From: Halieaceae bacterium
GTDB lineage: Bacteria; Pseudomonadota; Gammaproteobacteria; Pseudomonadales; Halieaceae
Reading direction: 5' to 3'
NCBI GenBank assembly: GCA_902631395.1
Contig: CACOYM010000011.1
Coordinates: 22,651-86,650, forward strand
Length of the DNA: 64,000 nucleotides
Part shown: positions 23,171-37,305 of the stretch, in pieces
Layout of the letters: each line of letters opens with the position of its first letter
Position numbering within the stretch: position 1 is the first letter of the stretch
Made by a program: the position numbers and the translations under genes
Notes under the pieces: generated by a model
Seen by the model: the letters and a program-made list of their open reading frames with translations, nothing else
Told to the model about the DNA's origin: nothing
Database searches by the model: none

Positions 23171-24235
23171 ATGAGTCGATTTTGGGTAAAAAAGGTCGAG
23201 GGTATGAAGCCCTATGTACCTGGCGAGCAGCCCGAGTCCCGCTCAGTCGTCAAGCTAAATACCAACGAGCACGCGCTTGAACCCTCGAATTCCGTGATGG
23301 CGGCGATTGCGCGGGTGCAGGCAGACCAGTTGCGCCGATACCCCGATCCCCTGGCGATTGATCTGAGGAAGGCGATTGCTGATTCCGAAGGCTTATCGGC
23401 AGCACAGGTCTTTGTGGGGAATGGATCTGATGAGGTGCTTGCCCACTCATGGTCAGCGTATTTATTGGGCCGGACCGTGCAGACACTCGATACGACTTAC
23501 GGATTCTATCCAGTTTGGGCAGATCTCTACGACTCCCAACTGATAGAGGTGCCGCTTCAGCGCGATTTCTCAGTAGACATCGCAGCATTGTGCGACTCGC
23601 CGCATCCTGTTGTTCTAGCAAACCCCAATGCCCCTACTGGTATCGCGTTGTCGGTAGGTGAGATTGAGTCTCTTGTGAACTCGAACTGCGATCGACTGGT
23701 CATTATAGACGAGGCTTATCACGGTTTTGGTGCGGATACAGCGGCGCAACTAGTGGATCAGCATGACAACCTTATCGTGAGTCGAAGCCTGTCGAAGAGT
23801 CATGCGCTGGCGGGAATGCGAGTGGGCTATGCATTGGCGAATACAGAACTGATCGATGGGCTAAATCGGATCAAAGATTCTTTCAATTCATATCCGCTTG
23901 ATGCGATAGCGCAGGCGGCTGGGGCGGCGGCTATGCGCGATCATGCCTGGTTTGAGCAATCTGCAGATCTTGTCATTCGGAGTCGCGAGGTAATGCGGCA
24001 GGGGCTGATTGAACAGGGTTTTGAAGTACTCCCTTCTTCTGCAAATTTTCTCTTTGTGAGGCATGCACAGATATCAGGCAAGACGATATTTGAGGCTTTG
24101 CGAGCACAAGATGTGATTGTGCGACGGTGGGACAAGCCTCGCATCGCCGAGTGGCTCCGAGTCTCGGTCGGGACACTAGAGCAGACGGCGCATCTACTGA
24201 ACGCAGTGTCGGAAGCATTGCTAGAGGAACCCTAA
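23171..24235 (+). CDS. hisC: Histidinol-phosphate aminotransferase-like PLP enzyme
   Basis: VKLNTNEHALEPS, SRSLSKSHALAGMRVGYA PLP-lysine motif. Confidence 0.85.
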   Translation: MSRFWVKKVEGMKPYVPGEQPESRSVVKLNTNEHALEPSNSVMAAIARVQADQLRRYPDPLAIDLRKAIADSEGLSAAQVFVGNGSDEVLAHSWSAYLLGRTVQTLDTTYGFYPVWADLYDSQLIEVPLQRDFSVDIAALCDSPHPVVLANPNAPTGIALSVGEIESLVNSNCDRLVIIDEAYHGFGADTAAQLVDQHDNLIVSRSLSKSHALAGMRVGYALANTELIDGLNRIKDSFNSYPLDAIAQAAGAAAMRDHAWFEQSADLVIRSREVMRQGLIEQGFEVLPSSANFLFVRHAQISGKTIFEALRAQDVIVRRWDKPRIAEWLRVSVGTLEQTAHLLNAVSEALLEEP

Positions 24236-24281
24236 TGGCTTTTTATGCGAAGCGCCGCATGACAGTCTGGAGCAAGGGCCT

Positions 24282-25406
24282 TCAACGACATCTTAAAATG
24301 ATGGACCCGATGCTGTATCCCGCCCCGAACGAACACAGAACGGCCAGATCCCCTGAATCTAAATCCGCGCTGTGTTTATGGAACGCAATGATTGATCCCG
24401 CCGAGGAGGTGTTGGCGTATTGATCGAGAATGGTTGGCGACTCCTCGGGTGAGGGGTCCCTGCCAAAAACCTTCCGCGCGATCAAATCATTCATATTGCG
24501 ATTAGCTTGGTGCAGCCAGATGCGCTTCAGATCACCTGAGGATATGCCCATCGAATCGAGCTGTGAGCTGATCTGCTGGGCAACTGCAGGGCACACTTCT
24601 TTGAATACCTTACGGCCCTCCTGCACAAAAAGTTTGTCTAATTGACCTATGCCTGATTCGTCAGCACGGTTCAGGAAGCCGAAGTTGTTCCGGATATTAT
24701 TAGAAAACAGCGTTTGCATGCGGGTATCCAAAATTTCCCAGCCCTGTTGTTTTGAGGCCGACTCGGTGCTCTCCACAACGACCGCGGTCGCGACGTCGCC
24801 AAAAATGAAGTGGGAGTCACGGTCGCGAAAATTTAAGTGCCCAGTACAGATCTCCGGGTTGACAACTAGCACTCTGCGCGCGCTGCCGGATTTCACGGCG
24901 TCACTGGCTTGCTGAATGCCAAAGGTTGCCGATGAGCAGGCAACATTCATATCGAATGCGAAGCCCGTCGCGCCGAGTGCAGCCTGCACCTCAATGGCCA
25001 TAGCAGGGTAGGCGCGCTGCATATTTGATGCGGCAACAATAACGGCATCTATGTCTGCAGCCATTATGCCCGCTGCTTGCATAGCCTCACGTGCTGCGTG
25101 ACAGGCGATCTCGCACATCACAGAGTTTTCTGTGTTTTCGCGCTCGGGAATATCTGGAACCATTCGATGGGGGTCCAGAATGCCGGCTTTGTTAATCACA
25201 TATCTAGACTTGATGCCCGATGCTTTCTCAATGAATTCGGCGGAGGAAGGTGTCTTGGGCTCTATTTGGCCGCTTGCAATCTGATCACCATAGGCTTCGT
25301 TATGAAGATCCACCCAAGCGTTGAAAGACGCCACGAGCTCTTCGTTGCTGATTTTATCTGGGGGCGTGAAAAGCCCCGAGCCAGAGATGACCACAGAGGC
25401 AGACAT
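24282..25406 (-). CDS. Beta-ketoacyl-ACP synthase III (FabH-like; long variant)
   Basis: C-H-N triad in NVACSSATFG, IWLHQANRNMN, NTSSAGS. Confidence 0.87.
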   Translation of the reverse strand: MSASVVISGSGLFTPPDKISNEELVASFNAWVDLHNEAYGDQIASGQIEPKTPSSAEFIEKASGIKSRYVINKAGILDPHRMVPDIPERENTENSVMCEIACHAAREAMQAAGIMAADIDAVIVAASNMQRAYPAMAIEVQAALGATGFAFDMNVACSSATFGIQQASDAVKSGSARRVLVVNPEICTGHLNFRDRDSHFIFGDVATAVVVESTESASKQQGWEILDTRMQTLFSNNIRNNFGFLNRADESGIGQLDKLFVQEGRKVFKEVCPAVAQQISSQLDSMGISSGDLKRIWLHQANRNMNDLIARKVFGRDPSPEESPTILDQYANTSSAGSIIAFHKHSADLDSGDLAVLCSFGAGYSIGSIILRCR

Positions 25407-25412
25407 GCGAAT

Positions 25413-26708
25413 TTATCGCTGGTCTAGAGCAACAAAATCTCGCTGCGCCTCACCCGTATAGAGTTGTCGAGGGCGCCCAATGCGGTATGACCCACTTATC
25501 ATTTCGTTCCAATGGGCAATCCAGCCCACAGTTCTTCCGATGGCAAATATCACAGTAAACATTGAGGTGGGTATGCCCAGCGCTTTCAAGATGATGCCGG
25601 AGTAAAAGTCCACGTTAGGATAAAGTTTTTTCTCTATGAAATACTCGTCTCTCAAAGCGATTTCTTCCAGCCGCTTCGCGATCTCCAGATTCTCGTCCTT
25701 TATGCCGAGTTCAGCGAGTACTTCATCAGCCGCCTGTTTCATGACCTTGGCGCGCGGATCAAAATTCTTATAGACCCTGTGCCCAAATCCCATCAGTCGG
25801 AAGGGATCGTTCTTGTCCTTGGCCTTGGCCACAAACTCTTCGATGCGATCAACGGAACCGATTTCCTCCAGCATTTTGACGACTGCTTCGTTTGCGCCGC
25901 CGTGGGACGGCCCCCACAGCGCAGCGATACCGGCAGCGATACAGGCGAAGGGGTTCGCCTGCGACGAGCCCGCTAATCGGACCGTAGAGGTAGAGGCGTT
26001 TTGCTCATGGTCAGCATGCAGTAAGAAAATGCGGTCCATCGCGCGGGCACTGGTCGGCGAGACTGTGGTGGGCTCGCAGGGATTGCCAAACATCATGTGA
26101 AGAAAGTTCGCTGCGTAGTCGAGCCGGTTGTCCGGATACATGAACGGTTGACCGATCGAGAACTTATAACTCATTGCTGCGATCGTTGGCATTTTCGCTA
26201 TCAAGCGGAATGCGGCAACCTCGCGATGCCAGGAGTCTGAGATATCCGTGGAGTCATGATAAAAGGCCGATAGAGCACCCACAACGCCGCACATGATGGC
26301 CATGGGATGTGCGTCGCGTCTGAATCCGTTGAAGAACGTTCTGATTTGCTCATGGACCATTGTGTGGCGCGTCATGATACCCACGAACTCATCTTTTTGC
26401 CCGGCGGTTGGTAACTCACCGTTTAGCAGCAAATAGCACGTTTCCAAATAATCCGAGTGTTCAGCTAATTGCTCGATAGGATAGCCGCGGTGGAGAAGAA
26501 TGCCCTTTTCGCCATCTATGAATGTGATTTGTGACTCACAGGAGGCGGTTGAGGTGAATCCCGGATCGTAAGTGAAATAACCGTTCGCGGTCAGTTTGCC
26601 CACATCAACGACGTCCGGACCCAACGTGCCTGAACGGACGGTGAGATCGATGCTCTGCTCTGAGCCGTCCTGTTGGGTGAGGTTCAGGGTGGCGTGTTTT
26701 TCAGACAT
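25413..26708 (-). CDS. gltA: Citrate synthase
   Basis: [43 protein letters not shown]; start MSEKHATL at 26708 likely. Confidence 0.96.
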   Translation of the reverse strand: MSEKHATLNLTQQDGSEQSIDLTVRSGTLGPDVVDVGKLTANGYFTYDPGFTSTASCESQITFIDGEKGILLHRGYPIEQLAEHSDYLETCYLLLNGELPTAGQKDEFVGIMTRHTMVHEQIRTFFNGFRRDAHPMAIMCGVVGALSAFYHDSTDISDSWHREVAAFRLIAKMPTIAAMSYKFSIGQPFMYPDNRLDYAANFLHMMFGNPCEPTTVSPTSARAMDRIFLLHADHEQNASTSTVRLAGSSQANPFACIAAGIAALWGPSHGGANEAVVKMLEEIGSVDRIEEFVAKAKDKNDPFRLMGFGHRVYKNFDPRAKVMKQAADEVLAELGIKDENLEIAKRLEEIALRDEYFIEKKLYPNVDFYSGIILKALGIPTSMFTVIFAIGRTVGWIAHWNEMISGSYRIGRPRQLYTGEAQRDFVALDQR

Positions 26709-26944
26709 ATGGATGGTTACCACAACAGATTTCAGGAGGCTGCCAAACTAATGCTGCCGGCTTGTCATGTCAATTTGAATGGCGCTGTAACTGGTACTTT
26801 CGTCGCATCGCGTAACGCTTAACGTCATCCCTGCTGCACCATCGACTCTCGGGCTTCGTGGCAAATTGTAATCAATTCTTCGCGCACCTATACTTTCGCC
26901 CGCCACCGATCGTAGATCGGCGTAGGCGCTTTGGCCACACCGTA

Positions 26945-27358
26945 ATGACCCTGAGAGTAAACGTGAGATCGACTTCAAAAGACACGCGTCCCGTCAATCT
27001 TGATATTGGCACGATTAGCTTGCCTGTAACGGCCTATGCCTCGATCACACATCGGGTAACGGGTGTAGTGATGTTCTTTGCCAGCTTTTTGATGTTGTGG
27101 GCTCTGGATATGAGTCTCGCCTCTGAAGCCTCTTTTAATAACGTGGCGGCGATTCTCGGCTCACCACTGGCTCGCTTCATCTCATGGGGCATAGCATCTG
27201 TGCTCACCTACCACGCTTTGGCAGGTATCAAGCATCTGATAATGGACGCGGGCGTGGGAGAAACCATGCGAGGAGGTGTCATTGGAGCCCGCATTGTCTT
27301 TACACTGGCCATCGGCGCCGCCGCCATTTGGGGGGTGTTGATATGGCGACTTCAATAA
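26945..27358 (+). CDS. sdhC: Succinate dehydrogenase cytochrome b556 subunit (start uncertain)
   Basis: RPVNLDIGTISLPVTAYASITHRVTGVVMF; three TMs; HALAGIKHLIMD heme-ligand region. Confidence 0.92.
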   Translation: MTLRVNVRSTSKDTRPVNLDIGTISLPVTAYASITHRVTGVVMFFASFLMLWALDMSLASEASFNNVAAILGSPLARFISWGIASVLTYHALAGIKHLIMDAGVGETMRGGVIGARIVFTLAIGAAAIWGVLIWRLQ

Positions 27359-27702
27359 TAAGCCTCCGACGCACAGGGCTCTCAGATTGGTTGATTCAGC
27401 GCGCCAGCGCTTTAGTGCTGCTTACGTATTTTATCTTGATTGCATGCCAGTTGCTTGGTTCAGTTGATTACATTTCGTGGCGCGGCCTTTTTGATCAAAC
27501 CTGGATGAAGATATTCACGTTGCTAGCGGCTTTGTCACTGGCAGCACATGCATGGATAGGACTTTGGTCTGTTACCACCGATTACTTGACAGAAAGGTTG
27601 TTGGGACCGAAGGGCAAGTCCATTAGGCTTCTATGCCAGATAGGGACGTCATCGGCTCTCATCGGATATGTCATCTGGATCATCGTCATCGTCTGGAGAT
27701 AG
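27343..27702 (+). CDS. sdhD: Succinate dehydrogenase membrane anchor subunit
   Basis: DWLIQRASALVLLTYF, AAHAWIGLWSVTTDY; between sdhC and sdhA. Confidence 0.92.
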   Translation: MATSIISLRRTGLSDWLIQRASALVLLTYFILIACQLLGSVDYISWRGLFDQTWMKIFTLLAALSLAAHAWIGLWSVTTDYLTERLLGPKGKSIRLLCQIGTSSALIGYVIWIIVIVWR

Positions 27703-27771
27703 CAGACGGCGGGTGGTATTCAACTGGGAAAGGGTGCTAGCGGTAACAGGTTTGCCGGGAAAATTTTTGTT

Positions 27772-29535
27772 ATGAGAACGATATCGTTTGACGGGGTGAT
27801 TATTGGCGGCGGCGGAGCTGGAATGCGCGCGGCACTTCAGCTTGCCCAGTCTGGGTACAAGACTGCAGTTATTTCGAAAGTTTTTCCGACGCGGTCACAC
27901 ACAGTCTCTGCACAGGGCGGCATCACCTGTGCGATTGCGAGTGCTGATCCACAAGATGATTGGCGCTGGCATATGTACGACACCGTCAAGGGCTCTGACT
28001 ACATTGGCGATCAAGATGCGATCGAATATATGTGTTCGGTGGGCCCCGAGGCAATCTTCGAGCTGGAGCATATGGGGCTACCATTCTCTCGTACAGATGA
28101 GGGCCGTATTTACCAGCGTCCGTTCGGGGGCCAGTCAAAAAACTTTGGTGAAGGCGGTCAGGCAGCGCGGACCTGTGCGGCAGCAGACAGGACAGGGCAT
28201 GCTTTGCTTCACACGCTCTACCAGAACAACATTAAGAACGAGACAGTCTTCTTTAATGAGTGGTTCGCCGCTGATCTCGTAAAGAATCAGGACGGTGCGG
28301 TTGTGGGCGTTATCGCAATTTGCATCGAAACAGGCGAGACCGTCTACGTGAAGTCCAAAGCTACAGTATTCGCAACCGGTGGCGCGGGGCGGATATACGC
28401 CTCAACGACGAATGCTCATATCAACACGGGCGATGGTATGGGAATGGCGCTGCGCGCAGGAGTCCCCGCGCAGGACATGGAGATGTGGCAGTTCCACCCG
28501 ACAGGCATTTACGGTGCCGGTACGCTGGTTACCGAGGGGTGCCGAGGAGAGGGCGGGTACCTCATCAACAAGGATGGTGAGCGCTTCATGGAGCGATATG
28601 CGCCAAACGCCAAGGACCTAGCGGGACGAGATGTGGTTGCACGCTCCATGGTTCTCGAAATTTTGGAGGGGCGTGGCTGCGGGCCCAATGGAGACCACGT
28701 CAAATTAAAGCTTGACCATCTCGGGGAGGAGGTACTTGAGTCGCGACTGCCCGGGATCTGTGAGCTCAGCCGGACTTTTGCTCATGTTGACCCCGTCAAA
28801 GAGCCTATTCCTGTTGTGCCGACCTGCCATTACATGATGGGCGGTATCCCTACTAATGTGCATGGTCAAGCCCTGACGGTCGACGCTGGCGGTGATGATG
28901 CTGTTATTCCAGGGTTGTATGCCTGCGGCGAGGTTGCTTGCGTATCGGTGCACGGCGCAAATCGTTTGGGTGGTAACTCTCTCCTAGATCTCGTGGTATT
29001 CGGTCGCGCCTCTGGTTTGTTTATCGAGAAGTCGCTGCGCGAAGGTATAGAGCTTCGTGATGCGTCGCAGACCGACATTGAAGCAGCAGGTGACCGGCTT
29101 AACGCTCTGAACGAACGTGAGTCGGGCGAGCAGGTCGCACCACTGCGGCATGAGTTGCAGGAGATTATGCAGAATCATTTTGGGGTGTTTCGCACCGGTG
29201 AATTTATGCGCGAGGGAATCAAGAAGTTGGCGGATCTTCGTGAACGAGTTGAAAATGTTGCGCTTGCCGACCGCTCAAGCGCTTTCAATACCTCCCGTAT
29301 CGAATGTCTTGAGTTGCAGAATTTGTTTGAGACTGCTGAGGCGACCGCTATAGTCGCTGAGGCTCGAGATGAAAGTCGCGGGGCACACGCGCGAGAAGAC
29401 TTTACAGAGCGGGACGACGAAAATTGGTTATGTCATTCGCTCTATTTCAGTGAAAATAAAAAGGTGGCGAAGCGCGGTGTGAATTTCACACCTAACACTG
29501 TTGAGACATTTCAGCCCAAAGCCAGAAGTTACTGA
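27772..29535 (+). CDS. sdhA: Succinate dehydrogenase flavoprotein subunit
   Basis: [51 protein letters not shown]. Confidence 0.98.
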   Translation: MRTISFDGVIIGGGGAGMRAALQLAQSGYKTAVISKVFPTRSHTVSAQGGITCAIASADPQDDWRWHMYDTVKGSDYIGDQDAIEYMCSVGPEAIFELEHMGLPFSRTDEGRIYQRPFGGQSKNFGEGGQAARTCAAADRTGHALLHTLYQNNIKNETVFFNEWFAADLVKNQDGAVVGVIAICIETGETVYVKSKATVFATGGAGRIYASTTNAHINTGDGMGMALRAGVPAQDMEMWQFHPTGIYGAGTLVTEGCRGEGGYLINKDGERFMERYAPNAKDLAGRDVVARSMVLEILEGRGCGPNGDHVKLKLDHLGEEVLESRLPGICELSRTFAHVDPVKEPIPVVPTCHYMMGGIPTNVHGQALTVDAGGDDAVIPGLYACGEVACVSVHGANRLGGNSLLDLVVFGRASGLFIEKSLREGIELRDASQTDIEAAGDRLNALNERESGEQVAPLRHELQEIMQNHFGVFRTGEFMREGIKKLADLRERVENVALADRSSAFNTSRIECLELQNLFETAEATAIVAEARDESRGAHAREDFTERDDENWLCHSLYFSENKKVAKRGVNFTPNTVETFQPKARSY

Positions 29536-29555
29536 TTATTTTGGAGTATCAGTCA

Positions 29556-30263
29556 ATGCTACAGGTGAGCCTCTACCGTTATAACCCCGAGACCGATGAC
29601 GCTCCATTCATGCAGGATTTCGCTGTGGAGACTGGCGGGAGAGATTTGATGGTGCTGGATGTTCTGGAGCTCATCAAGGCTGAGCACGATGGCAGCGTCA
29701 CGTATCGTAGAAGTTGCCGGGAAGGTGTATGCGGCTCGGACGGGCTCAACATGAACGGTAAAAATGGCTTGGCCTGCATCACGCCCCTATCTGACACGGT
29801 AAAACACGGTCGCTTGGTTATCCGGCCGTTACCAGGTTTGCCAGTCATACGGGACTTAGTAGTTGATATGAGCCTGTTCTACGCACAGTATGAGAAGATT
29901 CAGCCTTATCTCCAGAACCCAACGCCCGCGCCTACGATTGAGCGCCTTCAGTCGCCAGAAGAGCGAGCACAGTTGGACGGGCTTTATGAGTGCATTCTCT
30001 GCGCTTGTTGCTCGACTAGTTGTCCGTCCTTCTGGTGGAACCCAGATAGATTTGTCGGGCCTGCGGGCTTGTTGCAGGCTTATCGCTTCCTCGCCGACAG
30101 TCGTGACACTGCAACCGAGGATCGGTTGTCGAAACTTGAGGACCCGTTCAGCGTCTTTCGGTGCCATGGTATCCAGAACTGTGTCAACGTTTGTCCCAAA
30201 GGCTTAAACCCCACCAAGGCTATTGGCCACATCCGCACGATGTTACTTAATCGCGCCACTTGA
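29556..30263 (+). CDS. sdhB: Succinate dehydrogenase iron-sulfur subunit
   Basis: SCREGVCGSDGLNMNGKNGLAC; CILCACCSTSCPSFWWN; CHGIQNCVNVCPKGLNP. Confidence 0.98.
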   Translation: MLQVSLYRYNPETDDAPFMQDFAVETGGRDLMVLDVLELIKAEHDGSVTYRRSCREGVCGSDGLNMNGKNGLACITPLSDTVKHGRLVIRPLPGLPVIRDLVVDMSLFYAQYEKIQPYLQNPTPAPTIERLQSPEERAQLDGLYECILCACCSTSCPSFWWNPDRFVGPAGLLQAYRFLADSRDTATEDRLSKLEDPFSVFRCHGIQNCVNVCPKGLNPTKAIGHIRTMLLNRAT

Positions 30264-30311
30264 GCCGCTCGAAGCAAAGGCATACCCCTAAGTTATATTT
30301 TAACTGAAATT

Positions 30312-30330
30312 GGTTATGGATATCATAACC
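30312..30330. promoter_or_regulatory. Perfect inverted repeat GGTTATG-gatat-CATAACC in the sdhB-sucA intergenic region
   Basis: 7-bp perfect arms, 5-nt spacer, about 160 nt upstream of sucA. Confidence 0.45.
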
Positions 30331-30490
30331 TATATGAATAATTGACTCCTGCGCGGCGTATTTTGTCAGTATTGCCATGGTTACAAGTGAACGCCATAGC
30401 GCTTTTTAGAGCGTCTCGTCCTAAACTCAACTGATAAAAGGGCGCAGGTCTCTGCGACAACATAAATATCGCTGAAGGAAGGGGGCTTCT

Positions 30491-33358
30491 GTGACGCAGG
30501 CAACTCCACTAAAGGGAATGCTGGCCCAATGGGCTTCCTCGCATATAGCAGGTGGCAACTCAGCTTACGTTGACGCGCTTTACGAAGGTTACTTGCAAGA
30601 CCCCAACGGCGTACCCGCCGATTGGCGTGATTATTTCGACCAACTTCCTCGCGTCTCTACTGAAGCCACCGCACCTCATGACATTCCTCACTCAGTATTG
30701 CGGAAGCGATATGCGCGGATCTCCAAGATGCGCGTGCGAACGGACGCGACCGCCTCTCATGACTCTCACGCAACGGACTACGAGCGAAAGCAGGTTAGAG
30801 CCGTACAGCTGATATCTGCTTATCGTCAGCGGGGGCATCAGCAGGCCAAGCTTGACCCTCTAGGGCTTGCAGATCGGGCAACCGTTCCCGACTTGACGCT
30901 CGGATTCCATGAGCTGAGCGAGGCAGATCTAGATACAACATTTCAGGTCGGCACTGTCTATTTCGGGCGCGCGGAAGCGACATTGGCGCAGATCCGCGCG
31001 GATCTGCAAGCAACCTATTGCGGTCAGGTTGGCGCGGAATTCATGCACATTGTCGACACCGAAGAGCGACATTGGATTATGAGTCGCATGGAGGCGGTGC
31101 GCAGTGCGCCCGAGTTCAGCCCGCAGCAGCGCCTGAACATATTGCGACAGCTTAATGGTGCGGAGGGTTTAGAGCGCTCGTTGGGTAGTAAATACCCGGG
31201 AACAAAGCGTTTTGGTCTGGAGGGGGGTGAGAGCCTCATTCCGATGATGGCTGAGGCGATCCAGCGAATTGGTGGGTATGGCGCCAAAGAAATCTGTATC
31301 GGTATGGCCCACCGCGGTCGATTGAATGTGCTGGTCAACATTCTCGGCAAGAATCCCGTCGACTTATTTGACGAATTTGAGGGACGCGCAACCTACATTG
31401 GATCGGGTGACGTTAAGTACCATCAGGGTTTTTCTTCCAACATGATGACGCCCGGCGGCGAAGTGCACCTGTCACTATCGTTTAATCCCTCACATCTGGA
31501 AATTGTTTCACCGGTGGTGGAAGGATCTGTTCGCGCCCGACAAGACCGTCGCGAGGATCCGCTAGGCAAGTCCGTGGTGCCGATTGTGATTCATGGTGAT
31601 GCGGCTTTTGCTGGTCAGGGCGTCGTGATGGAAACGTTCCAGATGTCTCAAACACGGGCCTATCGCACGGGCGGTACCCTGCACATAGTGCTGAATAACC
31701 AGATTGGCTTCACTACCAGCGAGCGAGCGGACGCGCGTTCCACTGAGTACTGTACCGATATTGCAAAGATGGTTCAGGCCCCCATTTTTCACGTCAATGG
31801 TGATGACCCAGAGGCAGCAGTATTTGTTGCGCAGCTAGCGGTGGATTACCGAAATCAGTTCAACAAAGACGTGGTGATTGATCTTATCTGTTATCGGCGC
31901 CGTGGCCACAACGAGGCAGATGAGCCCTCGGTCACCCAGCCGGCCATGTACGAAAAGATTAAATCCCACCAGTCCACCAGAGCGCTATACGCGCAGAGCC
32001 TGATTGCCGATGGTCTTCTGAGTGATCAAGATGATAGCGATTGGGTAGAACAGTATCGTGAGGCGCTTGAGCGTGATGCGCCTTTAGTCAGTTCGCTTGT
32101 ATCGGAGCCAAATAAAGCCATGTTCGTCGACTGGTCTCCTTATCTCGGGCATCGCTGGGATGCGGCGGCAGACACCTCTGTACCATTGGGCACCTTGAGG
32201 ATCTTGTCAGAGCAGGTCAACGCTGTCCCGGAGGGCGAAGCGGCCCATCGCATAGTCAAAAAGCTCATGTCAGATCGACTCAAAATGGGCACCGGTGCGG
32301 CGGAGGTGGACTGGGGCTTTGCGGAGACAATGGCTTACGCGTCATTGCTGGACGAGGGCTACCCCGTCAGGCTAACAGGACAAGATGTCGGACGGGGGAC
32401 GTTCAGTCATCGGCACGCGGTGGTGCACAGTCAGCTAGACGGCAAGGCGTATGTGCCGCTCATGCATCTCAATGAAAATCAGGCGCCCTTCAGGATTTAC
32501 GATTCTTTGTTGTCAGAGGAAGCTGTACTGGCATTTGAGTACGGATATGCTACTACCTCTCCCACTGGACTCGTGGTGTGGGAAGCGCAGTTTGGTGACT
32601 TCGCTAATGGCGCACAGGTTGTGATTGATCAGTTTATCTCCAGTGGTGAGTACAAGTGGAGCCGTCTCTGTGGCTTAACTATGCTCCTGCCCCATGGGTA
32701 TGAGGGGCAGGGCCCCGAGCACTCGTCCGCGCGGCTTGAGCGGTTTTTACAACTGTGTGCGGAGGACAACATTCAGGTGTGCATTCCGAGTACGCCGGCA
32801 CAGGTTTTTCACATGTTGCGGCGTCAAGCGATAAGGCCTTTGCGTAAGCCGCTCATCGTCATGACCCCGAAGAGCCTTCTCCGCCACAGGGAGGCCGTCT
32901 CGAGGCTCGAGGAATTATCTAGCGGTAGCTTCCAGACGGTCATCGACGAGACAGACGCTATCGATTCGCGGGGCGTGAAACGCGTCGTGATGTGCTCTGG
33001 TAAGGTTTTCTATGACCTGAGGTCCGCAAGGCGAGACCGCGAGATCACCGATATCGCGATCATCCGTATCGAGCAGATGTATCCTTTCCCTAGGTTGGAT
33101 CTTCAAGAGGTGCTCACGAGGTATTCCAACCTAGAGGACGCGGTCTGGGTACAAGAGGAACCGAAAAATCAGGGATCTTGGTACGCGATGCAGAGCCGCC
33201 TTTCTACCGTTGTGCAGCTGGGGAACGTGGACGTGGATTTACGCTACGTAGGTCGCCAGCCGTCGGCGTCAGCCGCAGCAGGTTATCCCGCGCTGCATAA
33301 GCGTGAGCAGGAAGCATTCATCGATGAAGCTCTGGGGCCGATGCCCTGTGGCTCCTAA
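30491..33358 (+). CDS. sucA: 2-oxoglutarate dehydrogenase E1 component
   Basis: IGMAHRGRLNVLVNILGKNP, GDAAFAGQGVVMETFQMS, MLLPHGYEGQGPEHSSARLERFLQL. Confidence 0.98.
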   Translation: MTQATPLKGMLAQWASSHIAGGNSAYVDALYEGYLQDPNGVPADWRDYFDQLPRVSTEATAPHDIPHSVLRKRYARISKMRVRTDATASHDSHATDYERKQVRAVQLISAYRQRGHQQAKLDPLGLADRATVPDLTLGFHELSEADLDTTFQVGTVYFGRAEATLAQIRADLQATYCGQVGAEFMHIVDTEERHWIMSRMEAVRSAPEFSPQQRLNILRQLNGAEGLERSLGSKYPGTKRFGLEGGESLIPMMAEAIQRIGGYGAKEICIGMAHRGRLNVLVNILGKNPVDLFDEFEGRATYIGSGDVKYHQGFSSNMMTPGGEVHLSLSFNPSHLEIVSPVVEGSVRARQDRREDPLGKSVVPIVIHGDAAFAGQGVVMETFQMSQTRAYRTGGTLHIVLNNQIGFTTSERADARSTEYCTDIAKMVQAPIFHVNGDDPEAAVFVAQLAVDYRNQFNKDVVIDLICYRRRGHNEADEPSVTQPAMYEKIKSHQSTRALYAQSLIADGLLSDQDDSDWVEQYREALERDAPLVSSLVSEPNKAMFVDWSPYLGHRWDAAADTSVPLGTLRILSEQVNAVPEGEAAHRIVKKLMSDRLKMGTGAAEVDWGFAETMAYASLLDEGYPVRLTGQDVGRGTFSHRHAVVHSQLDGKAYVPLMHLNENQAPFRIYDSLLSEEAVLAFEYGYATTSPTGLVVWEAQFGDFANGAQVVIDQFISSGEYKWSRLCGLTMLLPHGYEGQGPEHSSARLERFLQLCAEDNIQVCIPSTPAQVFHMLRRQAIRPLRKPLIVMTPKSLLRHREAVSRLEELSSGSFQTVIDETDAIDSRGVKRVVMCSGKVFYDLRSARRDREITDIAIIRIEQMYPFPRLDLQEVLTRYSNLEDAVWVQEEPKNQGSWYAMQSRLSTVVQLGNVDVDLRYVGRQPSASAAAGYPALHKREQEAFIDEALGPMPCGS

Positions 33359-33373
33359 AAAGAGGACGCTGCT

Positions 33374-36062
<2,689 letters not shown>

Positions 36063-36088
36063 TAACAAAGACACAAGCGGAATCGATT

Positions 36089-36117
36089 ACCCGGTCGCCG
36101 GTGCTTATGAACCGGGT
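36089..36117 (+). promoter_or_regulatory. Hairpin-forming inverted repeat ACCCGGT...ACCGGGT in the lpd-sucC gap
   Basis: 7-bp perfect arms (36089-36095 / 36111-36117) directly upstream of sucC (36136). Confidence 0.4.
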
Positions 36118-36135
36118 GCGTATTGAGGGAAAACT

Positions 36136-37305
36136 ATGAACTTGCATGAGTACCAAGCTAAGACGCTATTTGCAGACTACGGGCTTCCCGTCTCAGCGGC
36201 GGTTGCGGTTGATTCTGCTGAGGCCGCGGTGAAGGCCGCTACCGACATTGGTGGAGAACGTTGGGTAGTCAAGGCGCAGGTTCATGCGGGGGGCCGGGGC
36301 AAGGCAGGCGGGGTTAAACTGGTAGACAGTCCGGAAGCCGCGGGTCAGTTTGCTGAGCAGTGGCTCGGTGAGCATTTGGTGACGTATCAAACTAATGCGT
36401 CCGGGCAGCCAGTGTCTCGCATTTTGGTTGAATCGTGCATCGGTATCAGGGACGAGCTGTATTTGGGCGCGGTTGTAGATCGCGCCTCACGACGTATCGT
36501 CTTCATGGCCTCTACTGAGGGCGGTGTTGAGATCGAAAAAGTGGCGGAAGAAACGCCCGAAAAGATACTCAAGGCTGAGATTGATCCCCTGCTTGGGGCA
36601 CAGGCGTTTCAGGGCAGAGATCTGGCCTTCCGCCTGGGCTTGGCGGGTGTGCAGATCAAGCAGTTTGTCACTATTTTTCTGGGCCTGGCAAAGCTCTTTA
36701 CGGACAAAGATCTTGCACTTATCGAGGTCAATCCATTAGTAATTACGGATGAGGGCAACCTGCACTGCTTAGATGCCAAGGTAGTGGTAGATTCCAACGC
36801 CCTGTACCGTCAACCTGAACTTGAGGCGATGCACGACCCCTCTCAGGAAGACGAGCGCGAGGCACACGCCGCGCAGTGGGAACTGAACTACGTGGCGCTG
36901 GATGGCAGCATCGGCTGCATGGTCAATGGTGCGGGCTTGGCCATGGGTACTATGGACATCGTCAAGCTGCATGGCGGCATGCCGGCTAATTTTCTTGATG
37001 TCGGGGGCGGCGCCACGAAAGAGCGGGTCACCGAGGCGTTCAAGATCATCCTGTCTGACAACAATGTGAGAGCCGTACTGATCAATATATTTGGCGGTAT
37101 TGTTCGTTGCGACCTCATTGCAGAGGGCGTGATCAGAGCAGTAGAAGGTGTGGGCGTTGCAGTGCCTGTGGTTGTTCGCCTTGAGGGTAATAACGCGGCA
37201 CTGGGCCGTCAGGCACTCGCTGAGAGTGGATTAAATATTGAGGCAGCAGAGAGTCTCGCGGATGCTGCTCAAAAAGTCGTGGCTGCCGCGGGAGGTGCGG
37301 CATGA
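36136..37305 (+). CDS. sucC: Succinyl-CoA synthetase beta subunit
   Basis: [53 protein letters not shown]. Confidence 0.98.
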   Translation: MNLHEYQAKTLFADYGLPVSAAVAVDSAEAAVKAATDIGGERWVVKAQVHAGGRGKAGGVKLVDSPEAAGQFAEQWLGEHLVTYQTNASGQPVSRILVESCIGIRDELYLGAVVDRASRRIVFMASTEGGVEIEKVAEETPEKILKAEIDPLLGAQAFQGRDLAFRLGLAGVQIKQFVTIFLGLAKLFTDKDLALIEVNPLVITDEGNLHCLDAKVVVDSNALYRQPELEAMHDPSQEDEREAHAAQWELNYVALDGSIGCMVNGAGLAMGTMDIVKLHGGMPANFLDVGGGATKERVTEAFKIILSDNNVRAVLINIFGGIVRCDLIAEGVIRAVEGVGVAVPVVVRLEGNNAALGRQALAESGLNIEAAESLADAAQKVVAAAGGAA

